From Alistipes excrementigallinarum (lineage in GTDB: Bacteria > Bacteroidota > Bacteroidia > Bacteroidales > Rikenellaceae): a DNA stretch of 64,000 nucleotides. The DNA lies in assembly GCA_019112825.1 (NCBI GenBank), contig DXIP01000018.1:189346-253345 (forward strand). Reading direction: 5' to 3'. The notes below the pieces were generated by a model that ran no database searches, was not told where the DNA came from, and saw only the letters and a program-made list of their open reading frames with translations. Positions 1 through 9,062 of this stretch are shown piece after piece. Position numbers and translations under genes: made by a program. The number at the start of each line of letters is the position of its first letter. Within the stretch, counting starts at the first letter, position 1.

Positions 1-1140
1 TACGACACCACGACGGGCGCCATGACGGACCTCACCACCGAGTTCGACTACAACGCCCAGAACGTCGTCTGGGAGGATGCCTCGACGCTGCTCTTCGTGG
101 CGCCCATCGAGGCGACGCACCAGATTTGCCGCGTGCGGCTCACCGACGAGGGGCACTCGCCCGTGGAGGTGCTCACGCGGGGCGACCACGACCTGACGGC
201 CTTCTCAACGGGCGGCGGCCGCGCGGTGGCCGAGCGTGCCACCATCTCGTCGGCCCCCGAATTCTTCGAGGTGAGCCTCTCGGACGGTTCACTCACCCAG
301 ATTTCGGAAATCAACCGCGACATCTACGACCACATCCGCATGGGTGAGGTGCAGAAGCGCTGGGTGAAGACCACCGACGGCAAGCAGATGCTCACGTGGG
401 TCATCCTCCCGCCCGACTTCGACCCCGCGAAGAAGTATCCCGTGCTGCTCTACTGCGAGGGCGGCCCGCAAAGCGTCGTCTCGAACGGCTGGAGCTACCG
501 CTGGAACTTCCAGCTGATGGCCGCCCGGGGCTACATCGTCGTGGCGCCCAACCGCCGCGGCGTACCCTCGTTCGGACAGGAGTGGCTCGACCAGATTTCG
601 GGCGACTACTCGGGACAGAACATCCGCGACTATCTGGCTGCCATCGACGACGTGGCACGCGAGCCGTGGGCCGATGAGACGCGCATGGGCTGCGTGGGCG
701 CCTCGTACGGCGGCTATTCGGTCTACTTCCTGGCCGGCTGCCACGAGCACCGCTTCAAGGCCTTCATCGCCCACTGCGGCATCTTCGACTTCGACTCGAT
801 GTACGGCGAGACCGAAGAGCTGTGGTTCGTCAACAACGACTACGGAGGCGCCTACTGGGAGAAGTCGAACGCCACGGCGCAGCGCTCCTACGCCAACTCG
901 CCCCACAAGTTCGTCAGCAAGTGGGACACGCCGATTCTCATCATCACGGGCGAATACGACTTCCGCATCCCCTACACACAGTCGCTCGAGGCCTTCACCG
1001 CCGCACGGCTGCAGGGGGTTCCGGCCCGGCTCGTCGAGTTCGAGGATGAGGCGCACCAGGTCTTCAAGCCCCAGAACTCGATGGTCTGGAACCGCGAATT
1101 CTTCGGCTGGCTCGACAAGTACGTCAAGCAGCAGCAATAG
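1..1140 (+). CDS. S9-family serine peptidase (prolyl oligopeptidase / DPP-IV type), 3' part
   Basis: The frame is open from base 1, so the 5' end lies outside the window. What is visible is the end of a beta-propeller-like region followed by the alpha/beta-hydrolase domain. The nucleophile Ser is in GASYGGYS (codon at 703-705), the acid Asp in GEYDF (958-960) and the base His in DEAHQ (1054-1056), in the usual S9 order. Family members cleave short peptides after Pro or similar residues; in Bacteroidales they are usually periplasmic. The ATG at 22 is internal. A hairpin terminator follows the stop. Confidence 0.93.
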   Translation, partial: YDTTTGAMTDLTTEFDYNAQNVVWEDASTLLFVAPIEATHQICRVRLTDEGHSPVEVLTRGDHDLTAFSTGGGRAVAERATISSAPEFFEVSLSDGSLTQISEINRDIYDHIRMGEVQKRWVKTTDGKQMLTWVILPPDFDPAKKYPVLLYCEGGPQSVVSNGWSYRWNFQLMAARGYIVVAPNRRGVPSFGQEWLDQISGDYSGQNIRDYLAAIDDVAREPWADETRMGCVGASYGGYSVYFLAGCHEHRFKAFIAHCGIFDFDSMYGETEELWFVNNDYGGAYWEKSNATAQRSYANSPHKFVSKWDTPILIITGEYDFRIPYTQSLEAFTAARLQGVPARLVEFEDEAHQVFKPQNSMVWNREFFGWLDKYVKQQQ

Positions 1141-1180
1141 AGCCGGCGGCCGGTACGAACCGGTTGCGGCAACCGAACAA

Positions 1181-1210
1181 GGCCTGTCCCGCGAGGGGCG
1201 GGCCTTTTTT
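1181..1210 (+). terminator. Rho-independent terminator after the S9 peptidase
   Basis: A ten-base GC-rich stem with two G-T pairs and a GCGA loop is followed directly by six T. Confidence 0.75.
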
Positions 1211-1535
1211 GCGGCCGATTCAAAGACGGCAGGCAGATGCCGCAGCCGGACATTGGAAACGGACAAAGCAAACGGGCAGGGCGAGCGGACGGAACGGGAC
1301 ATACGGGACGGGGCGGGAACGAACGGGGTGGAATAAAGCCGGGCAGACGGAGCAAAGCCCCCGCATGCCAAAACGAACAATATTGGACCATCGGGCTAAA
1401 AAGAGTGTCCGAAAGGAGGGCTTTTCTGCTCCAAAATTCTTTTTCCGCGAAGGAGAAAAACGGGAAAAATCGGGGCGTTCATGATGAAAATCGGGGTGTT
1501 CGTTGAAATTATTTTCCCGTGAAGGGCGATATGAC
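1211..1535. other. Non-coding gap with purine-rich sequence and a direct repeat
   Basis: No credible gene. 1230-1360 is G+A-rich low-complexity sequence, and base composition then becomes more AT-rich toward the promoter. AAAATCGGGGYGTTC occurs at 1466-1480 and 1487-1501 (one mismatch, 21-bp period), about two helix turns apart on the same face. Confidence 0.6.
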
Positions 1536-1543
1536 TATTTTTG
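1536..1543 (+). promoter_or_regulatory. Promoter -7 element (TATTTTTG) of the export operon
   Basis: Exact match to the Bacteroidetes TAnnTTTG element, 28 bp upstream of the ATG at 1571. No clear -33 TTTG is seen at the usual distance, so an activator may be needed. A TTG start at 1541 is excluded because it would lie inside the promoter. Confidence 0.6.
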
Positions 1544-1570
1544 CATACAGTCAATAAAAGACAGATTTCT

Positions 1571-3439
1571 ATGCGAATACACTCCCGGACAATCCTGCTG
1601 GCACTCGCCGTGCTGGCGCTCGGTTGCTCGAAAGAGGAGAGCGGCGGAGCATCTTCCGACCGGCTCATCACCGCCACCGTAGGCTCCGGCCCGCAGATTG
1701 AAGTGAAGCCCATGACCGAACTGGGCGACGACGGCATCTCGGTCCGCTGGTCGACGGGCGACAAAATCGCCCTGTGGGCCTTCAACGCCGAGGGCGAAGC
1801 GACGCTCTCTGGCTCGGAGTTTGCCCTCTGGCACTACAACCAGGAGTACGGCGACGCCAAATTCACGGCACAAATCGAACCCATGGCCGAAGGGAGCTAC
1901 GACTACTGCGCCCTCTCGCCCGTACCTGCATCGGTAAGCGGCACGACCGCCTCCTACGTCATCGCGTCGGAGCAGAACGGCCGCTTCGACGGCCGTCACG
2001 ACGTGATGGTGGCCACCCCGGTACAGGGCGCCGGCGCCCTGCAGGAGGGCGACAACAGCGAGCAGGTCAACTTCCGCTTCAAGCACAAGGTACACGTTCT
2101 GAAAATCGACATCGCCTCCAACGCCCTCGGCGAACCGGTCGAGGCGCTCGAACTGACCTTCCCGCGCGCCGTAGTCGGAACGATGAACATCGACCTGCGC
2201 GACGCCGGGGCTGCCCCGTCGCTCACGGGCGGTGCCGTCAAGCTGACGCTGCGTCCGGAACAGGCGGTCGGTGCGGGGAGCACGCTGGTGGCCATCATCG
2301 CCCCGGCCGACTTCACCACCGAGGAGGAGATTCGCATCAAGGCCATCAGCCGCAACTACGAATCCGTCGAGGCACGCATGCCGGGCAAGAATTTCGCCGA
2401 AGGACACACCACCCCCATCCGGCTCCATGTGCCCGAGGCAGACATGAGCGGCACACGTCTGCGCTTCTCGCTCAACGGCACGGGCGAAGAGACGCTCGGC
2501 GAACCCGTGCAGCGCTTCACGCTGACCGCCCCCGAGGGGATGGACCTTGGCGACGGTAGCAACACGCACACCTTCACGGTCGGAGAGGAGCCCTGCGACC
2601 TGCTGCTCCGCGAGCTGCCCGAAGGCATTTCGGGCGCCGCCTTCACCGTCACCTTCGAGTCGGAGAACGCGCTGCTCACCCGCTCGTTCGTCATGCCGCA
2701 GATTATCCCCTTCCAGACCAACGTCATCCCGGCATTCGACATTCCCTACCTGCTCTTCGAGGACTTCTCGTCGCTCAACCAGACCACCGGCGAGTCGGAC
2801 AACCCGGGTGTCGGCGGCACCGACGTCGTCTCGGGCGACCGCACGGGCATCGACCTGAGCCAGTGGGGCCTCTCGACGCAGGGATGGACCGGCAGCCGCA
2901 TCGGCGTCGAGGCGGGAGGCGCCGGCAGCGCCAACGGTGCGGTGCGCATCTGCGCCCGCGTCGAGAACCAGCAGATTGCCTCGAACACCTACAACGCCCG
3001 TCTTGACTCGGCCCCCCTGGGCGGCATCAAGGAGGGCAAGAGCCCCTCGGTGCGCGTCACCTACAACTACAAGGGCGGACGCTGGTCGATGAAAATGCGC
3101 CTGTCGTGGGTCCAGCTCGTCGACGACGGGCCCGGCAACGGCACGGCCGTCTACAGCTACGGCTACACCGACGTGCAGGGCTTCCAGGCCGGCTCGGTAG
3201 CCATCCCCAACCTGGTCGAAAGCAACGTCGTGCTGCCCGCAACCGAGGGCGCCGACCGCAACCAGAACCAGACCTACGACGGCATCTCCTATGAGAACTC
3301 GTTCGTCATCCCGGCAGCCACCAGCCTTACGCGCGCCTCGTGGAGCGTCAGCTCGACGATGAACGACGCCCCCATTTTCGGCGCCAACGGCAACTTCTGG
3401 CTCTACATCGACAACGTCAAGGTATCCATCGTACACTAA
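1571..3439 (+). CDS. Fimbrillin-like lipoprotein with C-terminal beta-sandwich
   Basis: 622 aa. Start chosen at ATG 1571 because it gives a clean lipoprotein signal peptide (LAVLALGC, Cys20). Residues about 35-290 look like a fimbrillin/Mfa-like domain: a DKIALWAF strand, a YDYCALSPVPAS segment and an FRFKHKVHVLKIDI segment, all typical of the family. From about 390 a second beta-rich domain starts at FEDFSSLN and ends WLYIDNVKVSI, like jelly-roll binding modules. Family members are exported pilus or surface lipoproteins. It is the first gene of a seven-gene operon in which every product is exported. It is too long for an ordinary major fimbrillin, so a tip or adhesin-like role is my inference. 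Confidence 0.75.
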   Translation: MRIHSRTILLALAVLALGCSKEESGGASSDRLITATVGSGPQIEVKPMTELGDDGISVRWSTGDKIALWAFNAEGEATLSGSEFALWHYNQEYGDAKFTAQIEPMAEGSYDYCALSPVPASVSGTTASYVIASEQNGRFDGRHDVMVATPVQGAGALQEGDNSEQVNFRFKHKVHVLKIDIASNALGEPVEALELTFPRAVVGTMNIDLRDAGAAPSLTGGAVKLTLRPEQAVGAGSTLVAIIAPADFTTEEEIRIKAISRNYESVEARMPGKNFAEGHTTPIRLHVPEADMSGTRLRFSLNGTGEETLGEPVQRFTLTAPEGMDLGDGSNTHTFTVGEEPCDLLLRELPEGISGAAFTVTFESENALLTRSFVMPQIIPFQTNVIPAFDIPYLLFEDFSSLNQTTGESDNPGVGGTDVVSGDRTGIDLSQWGLSTQGWTGSRIGVEAGGAGSANGAVRICARVENQQIASNTYNARLDSAPLGGIKEGKSPSVRVTYNYKGGRWSMKMRLSWVQLVDDGPGNGTAVYSYGYTDVQGFQAGSVAIPNLVESNVVLPATEGADRNQNQTYDGISYENSFVIPAATSLTRASWSVSSTMNDAPIFGANGNFWLYIDNVKVSIVH

Positions 3440-3451
3440 ACGCCGCTGCAC

Positions 3452-4264
3452 ATGAAACGACTTCTCATCATACTCTCCGCCGCCGCGCTCACAGCCGGCG
3501 CCGGATGTTCGAACAACGAACCGGCGGCTTCGGCCGGGGGCTACGGCCGCTTGGAGCTGCACTGCACGCCGAGCAACGACATCGTCGCGGGTGTCTCGAC
3601 CCGCGCGGAGGCCCCCGCGGGCGAGGAGTTCGCGCTCCGCATCACGGGCACGGACTACGACCGCAGCTGGGAGACGCTCGCCGCCTTTGCGGCGGCCGAC
3701 GAGCTCTTCGCCAAGGGAAGCTACAAGGCCACCGTAACATGGGGCGACCCCACGCAGGAGGGCTTCGGCAAGCGCTGCTACGCCGGTGAGCGGGAGTTCG
3801 AAATCCGCCCCCGCCAGACCACCGAAGAGCACATCACCGCCACGGTGGCCAACTCGCAGGTGCTCGTCCGCACCACGGAGCAGTTCCGCAAATACTTCCA
3901 CGACGCCCGCTTCAGCGTCACCACGGGGTCGTCCAACACCTTCGAATTCACCTTCGAGGGGGACGGCAGCGACCCGGACCAGACCGACCCGCTCTGCGTG
4001 GCGGCCTCCACGTCGCTTGCCGTCAACGGCACGGCACGGCGCCAGAGCGCGACGGGCACCGACTCGGGCCGTGAGGTCAACTTCCCCGAGCAGCGGCTCG
4101 AGGCCACCACGCCCCGCACGCGCCACATCTTCGAGTACGACGCGGCCGATGCCGGCAGCGCCACGCTCAACATCTACATCGGGGTGGACGAAGAGGGCAA
4201 CGACCTGCTCGTCGAGACCCGCGTCATCGAGGTGGAACTCAACGACGACTCCATTCAGCAATAA
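3452..4264 (+). CDS. DUF4493-like lipoprotein
   Basis: 270 aa, second gene of the operon, 12 bp after the first. Signal peptide with lipobox AGAGC (Cys19). The body fits DUF4493: GYGRLELH near the N-terminus, an FALRITG strand, an LFAKGSYKATVTWGD segment, CYAGEREFEI, then a strand of the AHVTCTVANSxV type (here HITATVANSQVLV). DUF4493 has no known biochemical role and usually sits in Bacteroidales surface lipoproteins. The remaining C-terminal part has no recognisable motif. Confidence 0.72.
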   Translation: MKRLLIILSAAALTAGAGCSNNEPAASAGGYGRLELHCTPSNDIVAGVSTRAEAPAGEEFALRITGTDYDRSWETLAAFAAADELFAKGSYKATVTWGDPTQEGFGKRCYAGEREFEIRPRQTTEEHITATVANSQVLVRTTEQFRKYFHDARFSVTTGSSNTFEFTFEGDGSDPDQTDPLCVAASTSLAVNGTARRQSATGTDSGREVNFPEQRLEATTPRTRHIFEYDAADAGSATLNIYIGVDEEGNDLLVETRVIEVELNDDSIQQ

Positions 4265-4267
4265 AAC

Positions 4268-5983
4268 ATGAGACTCCATATGCGAATTCTTACCCAATGC
4301 CTTGCGATGCTCTCCAGCGCGGCGCTTCTGGCCGGATGCGTCAACGAAGAGCCCAACTACGCCAAGAAGCCCGATTCGGGCAACGGCACCCCGACCGAGG
4401 TGGGCTACCTGAGCCTGAGCGGTCTGGAGATGAAGGTGATTTACGACGGCGAAACCGAGACCATGCCCGACGACACGGCCGACGCCTCCGCAACGCGGGC
4501 CGCGACGCCCCAGGTCGACGACTTCATCGTCGAGGTGGTCAACGCCCGCGGCGAATCGGTCGCCAGCAAAAGCTACGCCGAGTGGAAGGCCGCGGAGCGG
4601 AACGAACTCCCGGTGGGCAGCTACACGCTCAAGGTCCGCTCGCAGGAGCAATTCCCCGACGTGGAGTGGGAAGCGCCCGTATATGCCGCCTCGAAGGATT
4701 TTGTCATCGAGCGCGAGCAGACCACCACGCTCGACGACATCACCTGCACGCTGGCCAACATCAAGGTGACGATGCTCTTCTCGGCCGACCTGGCCGACAT
4801 GCTGAGCGACGACACGAAGGCCGTCATCTCGCTGGGTGACAAGAGCATGGAATTCGGCAAGAAGGAGACCCGCGCGGCCTACTACCTGCCCGAGAAGGAG
4901 CTCAACACGCTCGAATTCCAGCTCACGGGCTCGTTTGCCGACACGGGCAAGCCCGTCACGCTGAACAAGAGCATCCCGAACGTCAAGGCGGGACAGTGGC
5001 GCAAAATCACGCTCGTCATCGAGTGGGCCGACAAGGGCGACGTGGTCTTCGACATCGAGGTCGACAACTTCGTGCTCGACGAGACGGTCGAGGTGAACGG
5101 CACCGACGGACTCTGGGAGGAGGTCATCGGCGGCGACGCACCGGAGGACGCCCCCGCCATCGTATGGGAGGGTCAGGAGCTCTCGCAGCCCTTCACGCTC
5201 ACCGACGCGATGTTCGACCAGACGGGCAACTGCACCGTGCCGTTCCGCTTCAAGGTGACGGCCCCCGGAGGGCTCACCTCGCTGGGCGTGGCCATCGACT
5301 CGGACAACACCTCGCTGCTCGAGGCGCTCGACCGCATCCAGCTGCCCCGCAGCTTCGACCTCTGCACGCTCGACGCCTCGTCGACGGCCGGAGCCGTGCT
5401 GACGAGCTTCGGACTGCCGCTGGGCAGCCAGGTGGTGGGCCAGCAGGCACTCACGCTCGACATCACGCGCCAGATTCCGCAACTCTACACATACGCCGGC
5501 ACCCACACCTTCGCCCTGACGCTGGGCGACGCCGCCGGGAAGACGACGCAGGCGACGCTGACCCTCGTGGTGAAGAAGGGCGGCACGCAGACGGGTCCCG
5601 TCATCACGTGGCGCGGCTACAACATCGACCAAAGCTATGACCTGTCGGCCGACATGACCATCGTCGTCGACATCGAGTCGGAGAACGGCATCAAGGCCTT
5701 CGAGGTGAACATCGACTCGGAGGTGCTCGCCCCAATGCTCGGTGCGGTGGGCATTCCCGAGACGTTCGACCTCTGCACGGTCGACGGCGCGCTGGCCGAG
5801 ACGCTCCAAAGCTTCGGCTTCAAGACCGGCAGCGACGTCACCTCGCCCATGTCGTTCGACATCACGCAGTTTGTCAGCATCCTGATGATGATGGATGCCG
5901 GCGAGCACAAGTTCCACCTGGCAGTGACCGACGACAACGGCGTCACGACGCGCAAGACCCTCCATCTGATTAACCGGAAGTAA
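4268..5983 (+). CDS. Multidomain lipoprotein with DUF4493-like N-terminus
   Basis: 571 aa from ATG 4268. ATG 4280 (MRILTQ) is equally likely and matches the MRI starts of genes 1 and 5 of the operon. Lipobox LLAGC. The N-terminal half repeats the DUF4493 pattern (GYLSLSGLEMKV, DFIVEVVNARGE, ELPVGSYTLKV, ITCTLANIKVTM). Two Ig-like segments follow that resemble each other: one around 5160-5570 and one around 5610-5980, each with W-[EG]-x-x-x-[LI]-[SD]-Q near the start, an LCT[LV]D segment and an LxSFGxxxGS segment. This suggests internal duplication. It starts four bases after the previous stop, so translation is probably coupled. Confidence 0.68.
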   Translation: MRLHMRILTQCLAMLSSAALLAGCVNEEPNYAKKPDSGNGTPTEVGYLSLSGLEMKVIYDGETETMPDDTADASATRAATPQVDDFIVEVVNARGESVASKSYAEWKAAERNELPVGSYTLKVRSQEQFPDVEWEAPVYAASKDFVIEREQTTTLDDITCTLANIKVTMLFSADLADMLSDDTKAVISLGDKSMEFGKKETRAAYYLPEKELNTLEFQLTGSFADTGKPVTLNKSIPNVKAGQWRKITLVIEWADKGDVVFDIEVDNFVLDETVEVNGTDGLWEEVIGGDAPEDAPAIVWEGQELSQPFTLTDAMFDQTGNCTVPFRFKVTAPGGLTSLGVAIDSDNTSLLEALDRIQLPRSFDLCTLDASSTAGAVLTSFGLPLGSQVVGQQALTLDITRQIPQLYTYAGTHTFALTLGDAAGKTTQATLTLVVKKGGTQTGPVITWRGYNIDQSYDLSADMTIVVDIESENGIKAFEVNIDSEVLAPMLGAVGIPETFDLCTVDGALAETLQSFGFKTGSDVTSPMSFDITQFVSILMMMDAGEHKFHLAVTDDNGVTTRKTLHLINRK

Positions 5984-6006
5984 TTCCACACAAACGAACG
6001 ACTGCG

Positions 6007-8154
6007 ATGAAACATCTCATTCTATATGTTGCGGCGCTTGCGGGGCTGCTCCTCGGCGGAGGCTCCTGCTCGAAGGAGCAGACGGCCGGAGGCACGGAGG
6101 GGTACGGCCGCGTGGAGATGGCGCTCTCGACCACGCGCAGCGACGAGGGGGGATACGACCCCTTCGAGCACCTTGCGGTCCGCATCTACAACGCCGACGG
6201 CGGGCTCATCCGCCAATACGACTCGCAGGAGGCGCTCCCCTCCTCGCTCGAGCTGCTGGCGGGCGACTACCGCATCGAGGTGGAGCTGGGCGAAGAGCTT
6301 CCGGCCTCGTTCGACGCCCGCTGCTACCGGGGCGCCGAGTCCTTCACCGTCACGGCGGGCCAGACGTCGCGCGTCGACGTGGAGTGCCGCCTGCGGAACA
6401 CCGTCGTCGAGGTCAGCTACGACCCCACAGTGGCCAAGAACTTCAACGAGGGCTACCTCACGTGGGTTGCCGCGGGTGACAAGCTCGACCCGACGACTGC
6501 CGAAGAGGGCTCCCTCGCGGCACTGCGCTTCACCGAAAGCGGCACGGGCTACCTGCTGCTGCCCGAGGGGGTGACCTCGCTCAGCTGGCTCTTCCGCGGC
6601 GAACACCCCGAGAAGGGGCTCATCGAGAAGTCGGGACGCATCGACGACGTGAAGGCCGCCGGCAAGTACCAGCTCTCGTTCCGCTACTCGGAGGACCTGC
6701 CGGGCTTCATCGACTTCACGCTCACGGTCGACACCTCGACCGACGACCACGACGATACGATTATCTTCAGCCCCGACCCCACCATCACGGGCGACGGCTT
6801 CGACATGAAGGCGGTCCAGAAGTACACCTCGGGCGAGCGCCGCTTCCTCATCACCTCGATGGGTGCGCTCTCGTCGACGACGCTGCGCGTGGGTGACGCG
6901 CAGTACGACCTGCTCCACCCCACCGAGCCGGGCATCACCGCGCAGCTCACCTCCGAAACGTCACTCACGGTGACCCTCGGCGAGGAGTTCCTCTCGCAGC
7001 TGCCGGCCGGCAGCCAGACACTCACCTTCGACATCGACGACGAGGATGGCGGCCAACTCACCGCCACGAGCGAGTTCCGCTTCGAGGGGCTCATCATGGT
7101 TGGCGAGGGCGACTACGACCTCTGGAACAATACGGTGACGCTGCGCGCGATGGTCTTCGACAGCCACACCCCCGCAGTGCGCTTCTCGCTGCGCCGCACC
7201 CGGGCCAACGGCGAGCCGGTGAGCGAGGAGTGGCAGCAGCTCGACGGCAGCCGTACGGGCGAGGACCTCTACACGGCCACCTTCGCCCCGCAATGGAACG
7301 AATCGAACAACGAGGGTGGACTCTCCGTCTACACCCCGGCGGCCGGCAGCGGCATCTTCGCCAATGCGGAGTATGCCTACGCCGTCACGCTCGACGGAGC
7401 GCCCCGCGGCGAGGGCTCGTTCACGACCTCGACCACACAGAGCATCCCCGACGGCGGCATGGAGAGCGCATCGCTCCCCTGCTTCGGTGTCGAGATAAGC
7501 AGCAACTCGTCGTTCTGGGCCAGCGGCAACAACTCCTTCGCCAAGACGCTCTGCTCGCAGGGCACCTTTGCGGGAATGGGCGGCTCGTACTGCGCCAAGC
7601 TGGCCTCGTCGTCGCCGCCGCTGGTGGGTCTGGCCGCCGGCAACCTCCTCTCGGGCCTCTTCTACAAGGACGGTCTGACCACCGGCGTGGTGGAGTTCGG
7701 ACAGCCCTACACCTGGCAGGCGCGGCCGCGTGCCATGCGCGTGAAGTACCACGCCACGGTCGGCATCGTCAACAACGACAAGGGCTACGCCGGACCGCCC
7801 ATCAAGAGCGGCGACCAGGACCGCGCCACCATCTACGCCTGCATCGTCGACTGGAGCGCCCGCCACAAGGTATCGTCGGGTACCAGCGCCCCGACCGGCG
7901 CCTGGAACCCCACGACCATGCAGAGCACCGACGAGGGGGCCATCATCGGCTACGCGATGCTGACGCTCGACGGCAACACCGAGGGTGACGCCATGCTCAC
8001 GCGCGACATTGAGTTCCACTTTTACGACCGCACGGCTCGCCCCTCGGGCAAATACGCCATCGTCATCTCCTGCTCGGCCAACGCCTACGGCGAGTACATG
8101 CTCGGCTGCACGTCGAACGTACTCTACGTCGACGACTTCGAATGGGTTTACTAA
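6007..8154 (+). CDS. DUF4493 + PCMD-like lipoprotein
   Basis: 715 aa. Lipobox GGGSC. DUF4493-like N-terminus (GYGRVEMALST, LAVRIYNADGG, LLAGDYRIEVELG, CYRGAESFTV, DVECRLRNTVVEV). A middle beta-rich region is followed, from about residue 490, by a PCMD-type domain (putative carbohydrate-metabolism domain): IPDGGMES, CAKLASS, AAGNLLSGLFY, VEFGQPYTWQARPRAMRVKYHATVG in pieces, ending LYVDDFEWVY. PCMD domains are beta-sandwiches thought to bind glycans; no catalytic role is established. It shares domains with the preceding genes and with the last gene of the operon, so the proteins probably work together on the cell surface. Confidence 0.75.
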   Translation: MKHLILYVAALAGLLLGGGSCSKEQTAGGTEGYGRVEMALSTTRSDEGGYDPFEHLAVRIYNADGGLIRQYDSQEALPSSLELLAGDYRIEVELGEELPASFDARCYRGAESFTVTAGQTSRVDVECRLRNTVVEVSYDPTVAKNFNEGYLTWVAAGDKLDPTTAEEGSLAALRFTESGTGYLLLPEGVTSLSWLFRGEHPEKGLIEKSGRIDDVKAAGKYQLSFRYSEDLPGFIDFTLTVDTSTDDHDDTIIFSPDPTITGDGFDMKAVQKYTSGERRFLITSMGALSSTTLRVGDAQYDLLHPTEPGITAQLTSETSLTVTLGEEFLSQLPAGSQTLTFDIDDEDGGQLTATSEFRFEGLIMVGEGDYDLWNNTVTLRAMVFDSHTPAVRFSLRRTRANGEPVSEEWQQLDGSRTGEDLYTATFAPQWNESNNEGGLSVYTPAAGSGIFANAEYAYAVTLDGAPRGEGSFTTSTTQSIPDGGMESASLPCFGVEISSNSSFWASGNNSFAKTLCSQGTFAGMGGSYCAKLASSSPPLVGLAAGNLLSGLFYKDGLTTGVVEFGQPYTWQARPRAMRVKYHATVGIVNNDKGYAGPPIKSGDQDRATIYACIVDWSARHKVSSGTSAPTGAWNPTTMQSTDEGAIIGYAMLTLDGNTEGDAMLTRDIEFHFYDRTARPSGKYAIVISCSANAYGEYMLGCTSNVLYVDDFEWVY

Positions 8155-8174
8155 CGACACAAACGCACGCATCC

Positions 8175-9050
8175 ATGCGCATACTGACATACTCACTGCT
8201 GCTCGCGCTCGCGGCGCTGCTGGGCACGACCCCGGCGCTCCGGGCCCAGGAGCCGCACCGCAACCCGCTTGCAGCGGCCGAAGAGACGGCCGCCGAGGAG
8301 ATGGCCTCCGAGGAGGCCGCCGACGCCCGGACGACCCAAAAGACCGAGCTGCGCCCCATGACCATCAACGAGAAGCGCCGGCAGCGCGGCCTGACCGACA
8401 CGCACAACCTCTTCGTGCCGCGCGGACAGTGGATTTTCGGCGGTACGGCCTCCTACTCGGCCCACTCGAACGACTCGTACCGCTTTCTGGTCATCGAGGG
8501 CATCGAATCCGAGGGCTACACCTTCCGCATCAGCCCGATGGTGGCCTACGCCTTCCGCAACAACATGGCGCTCGGCGCACGTTTCGCCTACGGGCGCACG
8601 CTGCTCAAGCTCGACAAGGCCAACCTGAGCCTCGGCGACGAGGATTCGGGCATCAACCTCCAGGCCAAGGATTTCTACTCGCTCAAGCACTCCTACACCA
8701 TCTCGGCCATCTGGCGGCAGTACATCCCGCTGGGGCGCAGCAAGCGCTTCGCGCTCTTCAACGAGACGCAGCTCTCGGTGGGCGGTTCGCAGGCCCGCTT
8801 TGCCAACGATTCGCCCGTGAAGGGTACCTACGAGACGGGCTACTCGCTCTCGCTGGGCTTCTCGCCCGGCATCGTGGCCTTCGCAACGAACAACATGGCC
8901 GTCGAGGTGAATGTCGGCGTGATGGGTATCTCCTACTCCCACACCAAGCAGGTCCACAACCAGGTGACCGTCGGCAAACGCTCGGCAAGCATGATGAACT
9001 TCAAGGTCAACATCTTCTCGATTGGCCTCGGCATGGCCTTTTACCTCTAA
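8175..9050 (+). CDS. Exported outer-membrane-barrel-like protein A
   Basis: 291 aa. ATG 8175 chosen over 8142 because it yields a signal peptidase I signal (cut near ALRAQ). After a Glu/Ala-rich segment (30-60), LFVPRGQWIFGGTASYSAHS opens a series of alternating strands, ending MNFKVNIFSIGLGMAFYL. The terminal aromatic/Leu residue and strand pattern fit an 8-12 strand outer-membrane barrel. No named family was recognised. It lies 20 bp after the DUF4493-PCMD gene and 12 bp before a paralogue with the same C-terminal signature. Confidence 0.68.
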   Translation: MRILTYSLLLALAALLGTTPALRAQEPHRNPLAAAEETAAEEMASEEAADARTTQKTELRPMTINEKRRQRGLTDTHNLFVPRGQWIFGGTASYSAHSNDSYRFLVIEGIESEGYTFRISPMVAYAFRNNMALGARFAYGRTLLKLDKANLSLGDEDSGINLQAKDFYSLKHSYTISAIWRQYIPLGRSKRFALFNETQLSVGGSQARFANDSPVKGTYETGYSLSLGFSPGIVAFATNNMAVEVNVGVMGISYSHTKQVHNQVTVGKRSASMMNFKVNIFSIGLGMAFYL

Positions 9051-9062
9051 AACGGCACGCGC

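Noticed and set aside
1541..1570. TTG start extending the fimbrillin-like protein
   Set aside because: It lies within the -7 element, upstream of any possible transcript start, and would spoil the signal peptide.
1535..5989. Very long minus-strand frame (1484 codons) opposite the export operon
   Set aside because: It is antisense to four genes with clear signal peptides and domains. High GC removes stop codons from the opposite strand; its composition (His/Arg/Val-rich) fits no protein family.
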